A stretch of 57,147 bases of DNA from Allomuricauda sp. TMED12 (GTDB taxonomy: Bacteria; Bacteroidota; Bacteroidia; Flavobacteriales; Flavobacteriaceae), in contig NHBR02000023.1 of assembly GCA_002167435.2 (NCBI GenBank), positions 1-57,147 on the forward strand. Direction: 5' to 3'. Each line of letters starts with the position of its first letter. Positions within the stretch are counted from its first letter, which is position 1. Position numbers and translations under genes: made by a program. Positions 49,362 to 57,147 of this stretch are shown in pieces. A model generated the notes under the pieces. The model saw only the letters and a list, made by a program, of their open reading frames with translations. It ran no database searches and was not told where the DNA came from.

Positions 49362-50177
49362 CTATACTGCTACATTGTGCTCACGTAACGCATTGTTCAA
49401 AGAAGTTTTCTTATCCGTACTCTCTTTTCTTTTGCCAATGATCAATGCACAGGGTACTTGATAATCCCCTGCCGGAAATTTTTTGGTATAACTTCCTGGA
49501 ATCACAACAGATCTTGCAGGCACGCGACCTTTCAGTTCCACAGGTTCGTCTCCAGTTACATCAATTATTTTGGTAGATGCCGTTAAAACCACATTGGCTC
49601 CCAGAACAGCTTCTTTCTCAACACGGACCCCTTCAACAACAATACACCTGGATCCAATAAAGGCATTATCTTCAATAATAACAGGGGCGGCTTGTAAAGG
49701 TTCAAGTACACCGCCGATACCAACACCTCCACTTAAGTGGACATTTTTGCCAATTTGTGCGCAACTACCAACGGTTGCCCATGTGTCCACCATGGAACCT
49801 TCATCAACATAGGCACCGATGTTTACATAACTGGGCATCAAAATGGTCCCCTTGGAAATGTAGGCTCCGTGCCTAGCAACGGCATGGGGAACCACTCGAA
49901 CACCTTTTTCCTTATAGCCTTTTTTCAATGGAATTTTATCGTGATATTCAAAAATACCGGCTTCCAGTACTTCCATTTTCTGGATAGGGAAATAAAGTAC
50001 CACAGCTTTTTTTACCCATTCGTTGATTTGCCAACCATCTTCCGTTGGTTCTGCACATCGCAATTCACCTATGTCGATTAGATCTATTACTTCACGTATG
50101 GCGACTTGAGTTCTTTCATCTTCCAACAACGCTCTATTGTCCCACGCTTTTTCGATCAGCGTTTTTAATCCTGTCAT
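49362..50177 (-). CDS. dapD: Tetrahydrodipicolinate N-succinyltransferase
   Basis: Transfers succinate from succinyl-CoA to tetrahydrodipicolinate in lysine and diaminopimelate synthesis. Protein of 271 residues from the ATG at 50177 (MTGLKTLIEKAWDNRALL); a longer frame to 50240 adds 21 residues that do not fit the family. It has a left-handed beta-helix of hexapeptide repeats: RHGAYISKGTILMPSYVNIG, AYVDEGSMVDTWATVGSCAQ and IGKNVHLSGGVGIGGVLEPL, then ENAFIGSRCIVVEGVRVEKE-like (DNAFIGSRCIVVEGVRVEKE). It is divergent from ruvX with about 100 bases between. lysA of the same pathway is at 29667-30905. Confidence 0.97.
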   Translation of the reverse strand: MTGLKTLIEKAWDNRALLEDERTQVAIREVIDLIDIGELRCAEPTEDGWQINEWVKKAVVLYFPIQKMEVLEAGIFEYHDKIPLKKGYKEKGVRVVPHAVARHGAYISKGTILMPSYVNIGAYVDEGSMVDTWATVGSCAQIGKNVHLSGGVGIGGVLEPLQAAPVIIEDNAFIGSRCIVVEGVRVEKEAVLGANVVLTASTKIIDVTGDEPVELKGRVPARSVVIPGSYTKKFPAGDYQVPCALIIGKRKESTDKKTSLNNALREHNVAV

Positions 50178-50277
50178 TTTTCTTAAAGTTTTGACAAAGA
50201 TAAGCCCCATAACAGAATTATGGTTCCCATTTTTAAGCACATAACATTTTTAAGGTTATTTTTGCCAAAAAATTATT

Positions 50278-50688
50278 TTGGCTAGAATTTTGGCTTTGGA
50301 TTTTGGAAAAGTAAGAACCGGAATAGCAGTTACCGATGAACTTCAGTTGATTGCTTCCGGATTGACCACTATTGAAACCAAAGATTTGCTTGCCTTTTTG
50401 GAACAGTACACCCAAAAGGAATCGGTGGAGCGTTTTGTGGTGGGGCTGCCCAAACAAATGGACAATACAGCATCCGAATCAGAAGTTCTTATACAAGGAT
50501 TTTTAAATAAGCTGAATGCTAAGTTTCCTTCCATTCCTGTGGAACGCCAGGACGAGCGATTCACCTCTAAAATGGCATTTCAGTCCATGTTGGATAGCGG
50601 AATGAAAAAGAAGAAAAGAAGAGACAAGGCCCTAGTCGATGAAATAAGTGCCACGCTCATTTTGCAGGCCTATTTAAATAGATTTTGA
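50278..50688 (+). CDS. ruvX: Holliday-junction resolvase-like RuvX/YqgF, TTG start, 136 aa
   Basis: RNase H-fold protein needed for 16S rRNA 5'-end processing and related to Holliday-junction resolvases. The start is TTG at 50278: the first codons give MARILALDFGKVRTGIAVTD, the conserved family N-terminus. Metal-ligand region: LDFGKVRTG, FVVGLPKQMDNTASESEVLI, VERQDERFTSKMAFQSMLDS, and KALVDEISATLILQAYLN. Length is typical. It ends 3 bases before the def ATG, so both are co-transcribed. Confidence 0.95.
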   Translation: MARILALDFGKVRTGIAVTDELQLIASGLTTIETKDLLAFLEQYTQKESVERFVVGLPKQMDNTASESEVLIQGFLNKLNAKFPSIPVERQDERFTSKMAFQSMLDSGMKKKKRRDKALVDEISATLILQAYLNRF

Positions 50689-50691
50689 TTT

Positions 50692-51282
50692 ATGATTTTA
50701 CCGATAGTCGCCTACGGAGATCCCGTTTTGCGAAAAAAGGCAAAGGATATTACATCAGAATATCCAAAACTTGGTGAGTTAATGACAAACATGTGGGAGA
50801 CCATGTACAATGCCCATGGCGTTGGCTTGGCCGCTCCACAAGTGGGGCTTCCCATTAGAATGTTTATGGTGGATACAACACCTTTTGCAGATGACGAGGA
50901 GTTGAGCAAAGAAGAGCGAGAGCAGCTCGATGGTTTTAAAAAAGTCTTTATCAATCCCAAGATTGAAGAGGAAAACGGAAAGGAGTGGGACTTTAACGAA
51001 GGGTGTTTAAGTATTCCAGATATCCGTGAAGATGTAAAACGAAAGCCCGAAATCACAATCAGTTATTTGGATGAGGATTTTAAACCGCATACAGAAACGT
51101 TTGATGGTCTCTTGGCCAGGGTAATTCAGCATGAATACGACCATATTGAAGGAATATTATTCACCGATAAATTATCTTCCCTAAGAAAACGCCTTTTAAA
51201 AAGTCGTTTGGACAAGATTTCCAAAGGAAAAATCAGTGTGGATTATAGAATGAGATTTCCCAATATCAAAAAAGGACGTTAA
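50692..51282 (+). CDS. def: Peptide deformylase, 196 aa
   Basis: Fe2+/Zn2+ enzyme that removes the N-formyl group from nascent proteins. All three motifs are present: GVGLAAPQVGLPIRMF (G-x-G-x-A-A-x-Q), NEGCLSIPDIRED (E-G-C-L-S with metal Cys) and RVIQHEYDHIEGILFTDKL (H-E-x-D-H metal and catalytic). The linker with EELSKEEREQLDGFKKVF is longer than in E. coli, typical for Bacteroidota. It directly follows ruvX; DUF5606 comes next after 55 bases with its own -7 element. Confidence 0.97.
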   Translation: MILPIVAYGDPVLRKKAKDITSEYPKLGELMTNMWETMYNAHGVGLAAPQVGLPIRMFMVDTTPFADDEELSKEEREQLDGFKKVFINPKIEEENGKEWDFNEGCLSIPDIREDVKRKPEITISYLDEDFKPHTETFDGLLARVIQHEYDHIEGILFTDKLSSLRKRLLKSRLDKISKGKISVDYRMRFPNIKKGR

Positions 51283-51308
51283 AAAAACCGCTATTTGCGA
51301 TAAAAACA

Positions 51309-51316
51309 TATTTTTG
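51309..51316 (+). promoter_or_regulatory. Candidate -7 promoter element of the DUF5606 gene
   Basis: TATTTTTG (TAnnTTTG) 21 bases before the ATG at 51338. Confidence 0.5.
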
Positions 51317-51337
51317 CGCCCATAAATTACTATTTGA

Positions 51338-51781
51338 ATGGCATTAGACAAGATTTTATCTATCGGAGGTAAACCAGGACTTTACAAATTATTGACCCAA
51401 ACCAGGGGTGGCTTTGTTGCCGAATCCCTTTTGGATGGCAAACGTGTAACAGTTGGTTTAAGAAGCAATGTTAGCGTATTGTCCGAAATCGCCATTTACA
51501 CCTTGGAAGAAGAGCTTCCTTTGAAAGAAGTACTCCAAAAAATCAAGGAAAAGGAAGATGGCAAAAAAACCTCAATTAGCCACAAGGCTGATAAAATTGA
51601 ATTGGAAGAGTATTTCTTTGGAGTGCTTCCCAATTATGATGAGGACCGAGTGTACGCTAGTGACATAAAGAAAATTATACAATGGTACAACATCCTTCTC
51701 GATAACAACATTTTTGACTTTGTTGAAGACGAAAAGGATGCCGAAGAACCTACTGTTTCTGCCTCGGAGGAAGAGGAATAA
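51338..51781 (+). CDS. DUF5606 protein, 147 aa
   Basis: Small cytoplasmic protein of a family restricted to Bacteroidota. The start MALDKILSIGGKPGLYKLLT and QTRGGFVAESLLDGKRVTVG mark an N-terminal SH3-like beta fold. KKIIQWYNILLDNNIFDF closes a C-terminal helical part after YFFGVLPNYDEDRVYASDIK, followed by a Glu-rich tail. Function unknown. The neighbouring ruvX and def genes suggest a housekeeping role linked to ribosome or protein maturation; that is inference from position only. Convergent with the GH20 gene 3 bases away. Confidence 0.92.
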   Translation: MALDKILSIGGKPGLYKLLTQTRGGFVAESLLDGKRVTVGLRSNVSVLSEIAIYTLEEELPLKEVLQKIKEKEDGKKTSISHKADKIELEEYFFGVLPNYDEDRVYASDIKKIIQWYNILLDNNIFDFVEDEKDAEEPTVSASEEEE

Positions 51782-51784
51782 ACA

Positions 51785-53362
51785 CTATTCTCTTTCCCAA
51801 TCCACTAACTTTGTTGGGTAATAATTAATTTGCATAGCTTCTAAATAAGGAACCTGTGCGGCCAATCGTTCTTTATAGTCCTCCCAATTTAGGTGCTCAC
51901 TTATAGACCATCCCAATTCGGCATAGCCAATAATTCGTGGAAAAGCCAAATATTCCAGTTCAGCGCTGTTGCTAATGGTCTCGGACCAAAGTGGGGCTTC
52001 AATTCCCAAAATACTTTCTTTGGAGATTCCTTCTACATAAGTTTCGGGGTCCCATTTGTAGCCAACATCAACAGGGATGTAACCAGCCCAATGCAATCCG
52101 TATTCGGAGATGGAATCGTACTGCATATCCAAGTAGGCCTTTTTGGCAGGGGATATTATAATTTTAGAACCATTTTCTGCCGCTTTCAAGGCGTTTTCTG
52201 GCTCGTTCCAAAGTTGTGCAATGGAGTTGGAATTAATTTCGGCTTGAGCAATTTCGTTCCAACCAATCATTCTTTTGTTATGCTTCTGTACAATTTCTTC
52301 CACTTTTTCCACAAAGTAAATGTAGTCACTCTTCTTGGTCACATGGCTTTCATCACCTCCAATATGAAAGTAAGGGCCAGGTGTCATCCCTGCAATTTCA
52401 CAAATTACATCATCCAAAAAGCTGTAAACAGTGTCTTTTCTTGCATCGAAAGAACTATAACCTACTTTCATGTCGGTTCGCACTCTTGGAGTCTCTGCTC
52501 CGGCATAATGCAAAAAGGGATAACTCAATGAAGCTGCATTGGTGTGTCCTGGCATATCAATTTCTGGAACAATAGTGATGTGTCTGTCTGCTGCATAGGT
52601 AACTAAATCCTTGTATTCTTCTTGGGTGTAAAAACCACCTTCGCCACCACCAACTTCGCTTGCACTGCCCACCTCTGTAAGTTTTGGCCAAGATTTTATC
52701 TCAATTCGCCATCCTTGATCATCTGACAAGTGCAAGTGAAGTGTGTTGAACTTGTAATAAGCTAAGGCGTCAATATATTTTTTAACTTCTTCCACAGTGA
52801 AAAAGTGTCGAGCAACATCCAACATGGAACCCCGGTACCCATATTTAGGAGCATCCACGATCTTTCCTGAGGGAATTACCCACATGGGTTGGTCCGTTAA
52901 GGTATCATTGCTGGTCTCGGGAATAAGTTGACGAAGTGTTTGCACTCCTCTAAACGCCCCTGCTGCGGTTTTGGCATTCAATAAAATCGAGTCTTTTTTA
53001 ATATAGAGTTGATACGATTCCGGGCTTTCTAAATCCGAACTGTCCGATTGGTTGATATAAATCAATCGTTCCAATTTTTCTTCGGTTGATACATTTACTG
53101 TCACATCTAGACCTATTTTTTCCTTAATACTTTTGGATAAAAACTGACCCACTTTCTCAAACTCTGGGTCGGTGATAGAGGTGTAGATTGCGGTACTGGC
53201 ATCCAACCCAAAAGCACTTCCTGTAGGAATCGTTTTAATGGGTTTTGGAATCAACGGTGCATTGGCTAGGTCGGTTTTTGGAAAATTGATTTCCTTTTTT
53301 TCGGTTTGGCAAGCTGCCATGCAGATAACTGCAACGAACAGCAAAATTGATCTGTAAATCAC
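51785..53362 (-). CDS. GH20 beta-N-acetylhexosaminidase lipoprotein, 525 aa
   Basis: Exo-hydrolase removing terminal N-acetylglucosamine or N-acetylgalactosamine. Signal MIYRSILLFVAVICMAAC with lipobox Cys at residue 18, so anchored in the envelope. The GH20b domain (about 40-150) is followed by the catalytic barrel: RGSMLDVARHFFTVEEVKKY, NTLHLHLSDDQGWRIEIKSW, EIDMPGHTNAA, the catalytic pair Asp-Glu in YFHIGGDESHVTK, and later IGWNEIAQAE and PLWSETISNSAELEYLAFPR. Length is typical. It forms a minus-strand group with the SGNH hydrolase and GH3 genes, gaps of 12 and 9 bases, clearly one operon for glycan breakdown. Confidence 0.95.
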   Translation of the reverse strand: MIYRSILLFVAVICMAACQTEKKEINFPKTDLANAPLIPKPIKTIPTGSAFGLDASTAIYTSITDPEFEKVGQFLSKSIKEKIGLDVTVNVSTEEKLERLIYINQSDSSDLESPESYQLYIKKDSILLNAKTAAGAFRGVQTLRQLIPETSNDTLTDQPMWVIPSGKIVDAPKYGYRGSMLDVARHFFTVEEVKKYIDALAYYKFNTLHLHLSDDQGWRIEIKSWPKLTEVGSASEVGGGEGGFYTQEEYKDLVTYAADRHITIVPEIDMPGHTNAASLSYPFLHYAGAETPRVRTDMKVGYSSFDARKDTVYSFLDDVICEIAGMTPGPYFHIGGDESHVTKKSDYIYFVEKVEEIVQKHNKRMIGWNEIAQAEINSNSIAQLWNEPENALKAAENGSKIIISPAKKAYLDMQYDSISEYGLHWAGYIPVDVGYKWDPETYVEGISKESILGIEAPLWSETISNSAELEYLAFPRIIGYAELGWSISEHLNWEDYKERLAAQVPYLEAMQINYYPTKLVDWERE

Positions 53363-53374
53363 GCTTGTTTAGTT

Positions 53375-54013
53375 TTAGTCTATGTAATCTTTGATAACAT
53401 CGTACCAGATGTCGTAACCTTTATCATTCATATGAAGACCATCTTCAATAAAGATATCTTGTTTTACTTTTCTTTTGTCCAACATAGGATACCAAACATC
53501 AACGAAATCAATTCCTTTTGTTTCGGATGCCAGTCTATTCAGTTTGCGGTTCAAACGGCGGTACCTGCCTCGATATTTCCATCGGGAAATGCTCGGTTTT
53601 GCAGATATCAAAACAATCTCCATGTTTGGATTTCTTTGTTGAAGGGTGCTAAGAATGTTATCCGCTCTTTTTACTATTTTTCGGGGTCTTTTCTTGGCAA
53701 AAATATCGTTGTCGCCTTCATAAATAAAGACTTTTACCGGGTTGTAGTTTAAGATGAGCTCTTCCAAATAATGCTCCAAATCGGAAAATTGGGAACCTCC
53801 AAACCCTGTGTTGAGTACTTGCTGTTGGGGAAAACGTTCCTGTACATCGTTCCAAAACCGAATACTTGAACTTCCTGTAAAAACAATGGTTGGCCGGGAA
53901 GAGTCCCAAAGGGAATCGTTGTATTGTTGAATTTGTTTTACTTCTTCTTCAAAAGGCAATTGCGCTTGAGCCGTTATGCTAATTGAAAAAAAAAGCACGA
54001 ATATATATCGCAT
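53375..54013 (-). CDS. Exported SGNH/GDSL hydrolase, 212 aa
   Basis: Likely an esterase that removes acyl groups (for example acetyl) from carbohydrates. Signal peptide MRYIFVLFFSISITAQA. Blocks in order: PTIVFTGSSSIRFWNDVQ (block I, nucleophile Ser in G-S-S), NTGFGGSQFSDL (block II Gly), FIYEGDNDIFAKKRP (block III G-x-N-D) and IEDGLHMNDKGYDIW (block V D-x-x-H with catalytic Asp and His). Length is normal. Placed between the GH20 and GH3 genes, it fits a deacetylase or esterase helper role for the same glycan, an inference from context. Confidence 0.92.
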   Translation of the reverse strand: MRYIFVLFFSISITAQAQLPFEEEVKQIQQYNDSLWDSSRPTIVFTGSSSIRFWNDVQERFPQQQVLNTGFGGSQFSDLEHYLEELILNYNPVKVFIYEGDNDIFAKKRPRKIVKRADNILSTLQQRNPNMEIVLISAKPSISRWKYRGRYRRLNRKLNRLASETKGIDFVDVWYPMLDKRKVKQDIFIEDGLHMNDKGYDIWYDVIKDYID

Positions 54014-54022
54014 TCTGTTTGT

Positions 54023-56278
54023 TTAGTTTTTTATGAAGCTGTCCTGAAGACCTTCCTGTGAGTTGGTACCGACCATAATATCAAATTCGCCGGGTTCCAC
54101 AACAAACTCATAATTGTTGTTATAAAATCCCAATTCTTTATCTGTAAGCGTAAAAATAACTTTTTTAGAATTATTCGGAGCTAAGCTGATTTTTTGAAAC
54201 CCTTTTAATTCTTTTACAGGTCTTGTTATACTGGCAACCTTATCGTGGATGTAAAGTTGCACAACTTCCTCGCCTTCAATTTTACCTGTATTAGTGACTG
54301 TAACAGAAACTTCAATATTTTCTTGGTTTGAAGTGTCAATTTCCAAATCGGAATAATCAAAAGTGGTATAACTCAATCCATAACCAAAAGGAAAAAGCGG
54401 TTCATTTTTTTCATCACTGTAATGAGACCAAAATACGTTAGGTTCTAGATCTGGTCGTCCGGTACTGTAATGATTATAATAAATAGGAACTTGACCTATG
54501 CTCCGGGGAAAGGTCATAGGCAGTTTTCCGCTTGGGTTGTATTTCCCGAATACCACGTCCCCAATGGCATTCCCAGTTTGGGAACCCAATTGCCATGTTT
54601 CCAATATAGCAGGAATATTTTCAGTTTCCCAAGTTATGGTGAGTGGTCGTCCGTTCATCAGGATCAAAACAACATTTTGGTTTACTTTAAACACCTCTTT
54701 CAATAAGTCCAATTGCAGTCCAGGTAATCCTAGCTGAGTGCGACTTCGAGCTTCACCACTTTGAAAACCATGCTCGCCCAAAACCATAATCACAACATCG
54801 GACTGTTTGGCCAGGTTTACGGCTTCTTCCATTCCAGTGATGTCGGTTTTATTTACTTTGATCTCGTTCAAAAAATTGGCATCAGGATTAAAAATTTTGG
54901 GTCCTTTGGCATAAGTGATGTTGTTGGAATATTTTTTAAACCCTTCCAAGACGGAGATGGCGGTATTGTCATCCGACCCTAATCGCCAGCTGCCCAGAGG
55001 ACTATTACTATCATTGGCCAATTCACCGATGACTGCAATTTTTGGCTGATTTTTATTGATTGGCAACAAATCCCCCTCATTTTTTAACAGTACAATGGAT
55101 TTTTTGGCCATTTCCAATACTCCGGTCATATGATCTTTGTGATAGAGCCTTTCTTTTTCCCTTTTTTCATCGCAATAACGATAGGGGTCATCAAAAAGTC
55201 CAAGCTCAAACTTAACAGTCAATATGCGCCGAACAGCTTCATTTATTTTGTCTTCGGATACTTTTCCCTTCTTTACATTGTCAACTAAATGGGTGATGTA
55301 TGCCCAAGATTCCATGTCCATGTCAGAACCTGCATTGGCTGCCAGTTCGGAAGCGTGATCTAAATCCTTTGCATATCCGTGGGGAACTAGTTCGCTTATG
55401 GAGGCCCAGTCAGATATAACAAACCCTTCAAACCCCCATTTTCCTTTCAAAATGTCCCGTTGTAGGAACGAGCTCCCAGTTACTGGAATTCCGTTAAGTA
55501 GATTGAATCCGTTCATTACGGTTTTTACATCGGAATTCACTGCAGCTCGAAAAGGGGGAAACACAGCATTGTATAATGTTGAGGTGCCGATGTCGACCGT
55601 ATTGTACTCCCTGCCTGATTCGGCGAAACCGTAGGCCACAAAATGTTTCGCACAGGCTGCAATAGTATTGGGTTGGGATAAATCGTTACCCTGAAAACCT
55701 TTTACACGTGCCTTTGCGATTGCTGAGCCAAGATAAGTGTCTTCACCGCCGCCTTCCATGACTCTTCCCCAACGTGCATCGCGAGAAATATCTACCATGG
55801 GAGCAAACGTCCAGTTTATACCTACTGCAGAGGCTTCGTCCGCAGCAATTTTAGCCGAATTTTCTATGGCTTCCATGTCCCAACTGGCTGCCTCTGCCAA
55901 GGGGATTGGTGCGATGGTTTTATAACCATGTATTACATCAAATCCAAAAATCATGGGAATGCCCAACCGAGATTCCTCCACAGCTAATTTTTGAAGTTCC
56001 CTTACCGTCTCAACTCCTTTTACATTCAACATGGAGCCTACCCACCCTTTTTTTAGGTGCTCATACTTTATAGCCGCATTCCCTACTTTGGGCACTGGAC
56101 CAGTTGCATCCCAAAAACCGCTATATTGATTCATTTGCCCCACTTTTTCTTCCAAGGTCATTAAGGATAAAAGAGAATCTACCTTTTGGTCAATGGTTGT
56201 GTTTTGAGCCATAATTGTACAGTTGGTCAGTAAAAAAATAAGGAGAAGGGTCGGTAAAATGTGATGTCTAGTTTTCAT
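54023..56278 (-). CDS. bglX: GH3 beta-glucosidase (BglX-like)
   Basis: Exo-acting beta-glycosidase of 751 residues from the ATG at 56278 (MKTRHHILPTLLLIFLLTNC); an upstream frame to 56329 would add 17 residues before the signal. The signal has a lipobox-like LLTNC, so a lipoprotein or periplasmic enzyme. GH3 domains: N-terminal barrel with SLMTLEEKVGQMNQYS, IFGFDVIHGYKTIAPIPLAE, INWTFAPMVDISRDARWGRV, KHFVAYG and the nucleophile Asp in FEGFVISDWASI; the alpha/beta sandwich with KSIVLLKNEGDLLPINK; and the Fn3-like C-terminus (PFGYGLSYTTFDYSDL). First gene of the GH3-SGNH-GH20 operon. Confidence 0.95.
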   Translation of the reverse strand: MKTRHHILPTLLLIFLLTNCTIMAQNTTIDQKVDSLLSLMTLEEKVGQMNQYSGFWDATGPVPKVGNAAIKYEHLKKGWVGSMLNVKGVETVRELQKLAVEESRLGIPMIFGFDVIHGYKTIAPIPLAEAASWDMEAIENSAKIAADEASAVGINWTFAPMVDISRDARWGRVMEGGGEDTYLGSAIAKARVKGFQGNDLSQPNTIAACAKHFVAYGFAESGREYNTVDIGTSTLYNAVFPPFRAAVNSDVKTVMNGFNLLNGIPVTGSSFLQRDILKGKWGFEGFVISDWASISELVPHGYAKDLDHASELAANAGSDMDMESWAYITHLVDNVKKGKVSEDKINEAVRRILTVKFELGLFDDPYRYCDEKREKERLYHKDHMTGVLEMAKKSIVLLKNEGDLLPINKNQPKIAVIGELANDSNSPLGSWRLGSDDNTAISVLEGFKKYSNNITYAKGPKIFNPDANFLNEIKVNKTDITGMEEAVNLAKQSDVVIMVLGEHGFQSGEARSRTQLGLPGLQLDLLKEVFKVNQNVVLILMNGRPLTITWETENIPAILETWQLGSQTGNAIGDVVFGKYNPSGKLPMTFPRSIGQVPIYYNHYSTGRPDLEPNVFWSHYSDEKNEPLFPFGYGLSYTTFDYSDLEIDTSNQENIEVSVTVTNTGKIEGEEVVQLYIHDKVASITRPVKELKGFQKISLAPNNSKKVIFTLTDKELGFYNNNYEFVVEPGEFDIMVGTNSQEGLQDSFIKN

Positions 56279-56360
56279 ATTGTGGTCAGTGTTAAAACGC
56301 GGATTGAGAGACTTATAAAAATAAGGCAAAAATCAATGATGCCCTAATGTTAGGTCTTTG

Positions 56361-56368
56361 TATTTTTG
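56361..56368 (+). promoter_or_regulatory. Candidate -7 promoter element of mazG
   Basis: TATTTTTG (TAnnTTTG) 16 bases before the mazG ATG, in the divergent gap to bglX. Confidence 0.5.
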
Positions 56369-56384
56369 GTGAAAATAGAAGGAA

Positions 56385-57147
56385 ATGAACACGAGATCGG
56401 AACAGCTGGCAGCCTTTGACCGCCTTTTGACCATTATGGACGAACTGCGGGAACAATGCCCTTGGGATAAAAAGCAAACCATGGAAACACTTCGCCATCT
56501 GACCATCGAAGAAACCTACGAGCTCGGCGATGCCATTTTGGACAATGATCTTGAGGAAGTAAAAAAGGAACTGGGCGATATTTTGTTGCACATTGTTTTT
56601 TATGCCAAAATCGGTTCTGAGACCGAGGATTTTGATATTGCGGATGTGGCCAATGGCATCAGCGAAAAATTGATCAACAGGCACCCGCATATTTATGGCG
56701 ATGTAAAAGTGGAAAACGAAGATGAAGTGAAACAGAATTGGGAAAACATTAAACTCAAGGAAGGCAAAAATAGTGTGCTAGAAGGAGTGCCCAACGGATT
56801 ACCATCCTTGGTCAAGGCCAATCGAATCCAAGATAAAGTAGCTGGAGTAGGTTTTGATTGGGAAAGACCCGAACAGGTTTTTGAGAAGTTAAAAGAGGAA
56901 CTGGGAGAGCTTCAGGAAGAAGTGGAGGCCAACAATGCCGATAAAATGGAATCCGAATTTGGCGATGTCCTTTTTTCTATGGTGAACTATGCCCGTTTTT
57001 TGAAAATCAATCCAGAAAATGCGTTGGAACGGACGAATAAAAAATTCATCAAACGCTTTCAATATTTGGAGGCAAAGGCCAAAGAGGCTGGGAAATCTAT
57101 AAAGGACATGACCTTGTCAGAAATGGACGTGTTCTGGGAGGCGGCGA
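56385..57147 (+). CDS. mazG: Nucleoside triphosphate pyrophosphohydrolase MazG (C-terminus cut by the window edge)
   Basis: Hydrolyses (d)NTPs to monophosphates and pyrophosphate, cleaning nucleotide pools. The first 254 residues are visible; the full family length is about 260, so only a few residues are missing. Two MazG domains: the first with MDELREQCPWDKKQTMETLR, EETYELGDAILDNDLEEVKK and ELGDILLHIVFYAKI (E-x-x-E and E-x-x-D metal motifs), INRHPHIYGDV; the second with KANRIQDKVAGVGFDWERPE, EELGELQEEVEANNADKMES and EFGDVLFSMVNYARFLKINP. Start MNTRSEQLAAFDRLL. Divergent from bglX. Confidence 0.95.
   Translation, partial: MNTRSEQLAAFDRLLTIMDELREQCPWDKKQTMETLRHLTIEETYELGDAILDNDLEEVKKELGDILLHIVFYAKIGSETEDFDIADVANGISEKLINRHPHIYGDVKVENEDEVKQNWENIKLKEGKNSVLEGVPNGLPSLVKANRIQDKVAGVGFDWERPEQVFEKLKEELGELQEEVEANNADKMESEFGDVLFSMVNYARFLKINPENALERTNKKFIKRFQYLEAKAKEAGKSIKDMTLSEMDVFWEAA

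Noticed and set aside
51893..52531. 212-residue antisense frame within the GH20 gene
   Set aside because: Aromatic- and Ser-rich composition typical of a reverse-strand shadow; the GH20 frame is unambiguous.
56313..56690. 125-residue antisense frame over the start of mazG
   Set aside because: Overlaps the conserved first MazG domain and the intergenic promoter; no protein features.

Overview
The window looks like a stretch of chromosome from a marine member of the Flavobacteriia (Bacteroidota), close to the Muricauda/Allomuricauda/Maribacter type; the genus is my inference from overall gene flavour. The class is supported by sequence features: recurrent TAnnTTTG -7 promoter elements, a type IX secretion (type B) C-terminal domain, lineage proteins such as DUF3276 (PUR-like), DUF5606 and a long NusB, a FecA-like TonB receptor, and lipoproteins with Bacteroidota-style lipoboxes. 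No rRNA, tRNA, transposase, integrase or CRISPR array was seen.

Region 1 (about 1-9200) is accessory. It is visibly more AT-rich than the rest, and every gene is on the minus strand: a VIT/CCC1 transporter cut by the left edge, a secreted protein of unknown role, a small membrane protein resembling one helix of cytochrome oxidase subunit I, a TraB/GumN-like lipoprotein, an AraC-type regulator, a YkuE-like phosphoesterase, a membrane/PH-like protein, an NTF2-like lipoprotein, an ECF sigma factor with a 19-residue-repeat partner, and a two-domain GNAT acetyltransferase. From about 4.28 kb on, the genes are separated by hyphenated palindromes with related ends (GGCAACGG-type on one side, GTTGTTGGC/GTTAGGT-type on the other). 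They recall integron attC sites but do not fit the attC consensus well. Unrelated single genes in one orientation, each bounded by such an element, suggest a gene-cassette-like array. This is the most interesting structure in the window.

Region 2 (9.2-27.3 kb) is mostly core genome: a cyclophilin-FKBP fusion, two tandem paralogous single-helix microproteins (27 and 28 aa), cold-shock protein, 1-Cys peroxiredoxin, a bacillithiol-transferase-like DinB protein, GNAT, a thioredoxin-like protein, DUF3276, an ABC exporter half, nusB-DUF1573-yajC, a Tat-exported Gfo/Idh/MocA oxidoreductase, pepT, pyrD-LysE-HMG-CoA lyase, and a FecA-like TonB receptor whose promoter is bracketed by two copies of a candidate iron-repressor operator.

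Region 3 (27.5-41.6 kb) holds guaB, a thioredoxin-like protein, lysA, a Lon-N domain protein, sucC, a small secreted protein, TerB, Hsp20 (with two TGTC-N5-GACA palindromes upstream), uvrB, a type IX secretion cargo protein, an ABC-2 transporter pair and a conserved unknown.

Region 4 (41.5-57.1 kb) begins with a tightly packed minus-strand run (GT4, Sua5/YrdC, tRNA nucleotidyltransferase, CtaA, a pRiA4b-Orf3-like protein, a YejK-like nucleoid protein). Two GT2 glycosyltransferases, dapD, ruvX-def-DUF5606, a glycoside-hydrolase group (GH20, SGNH hydrolase, GH3) and mazG (cut at the right edge) follow.
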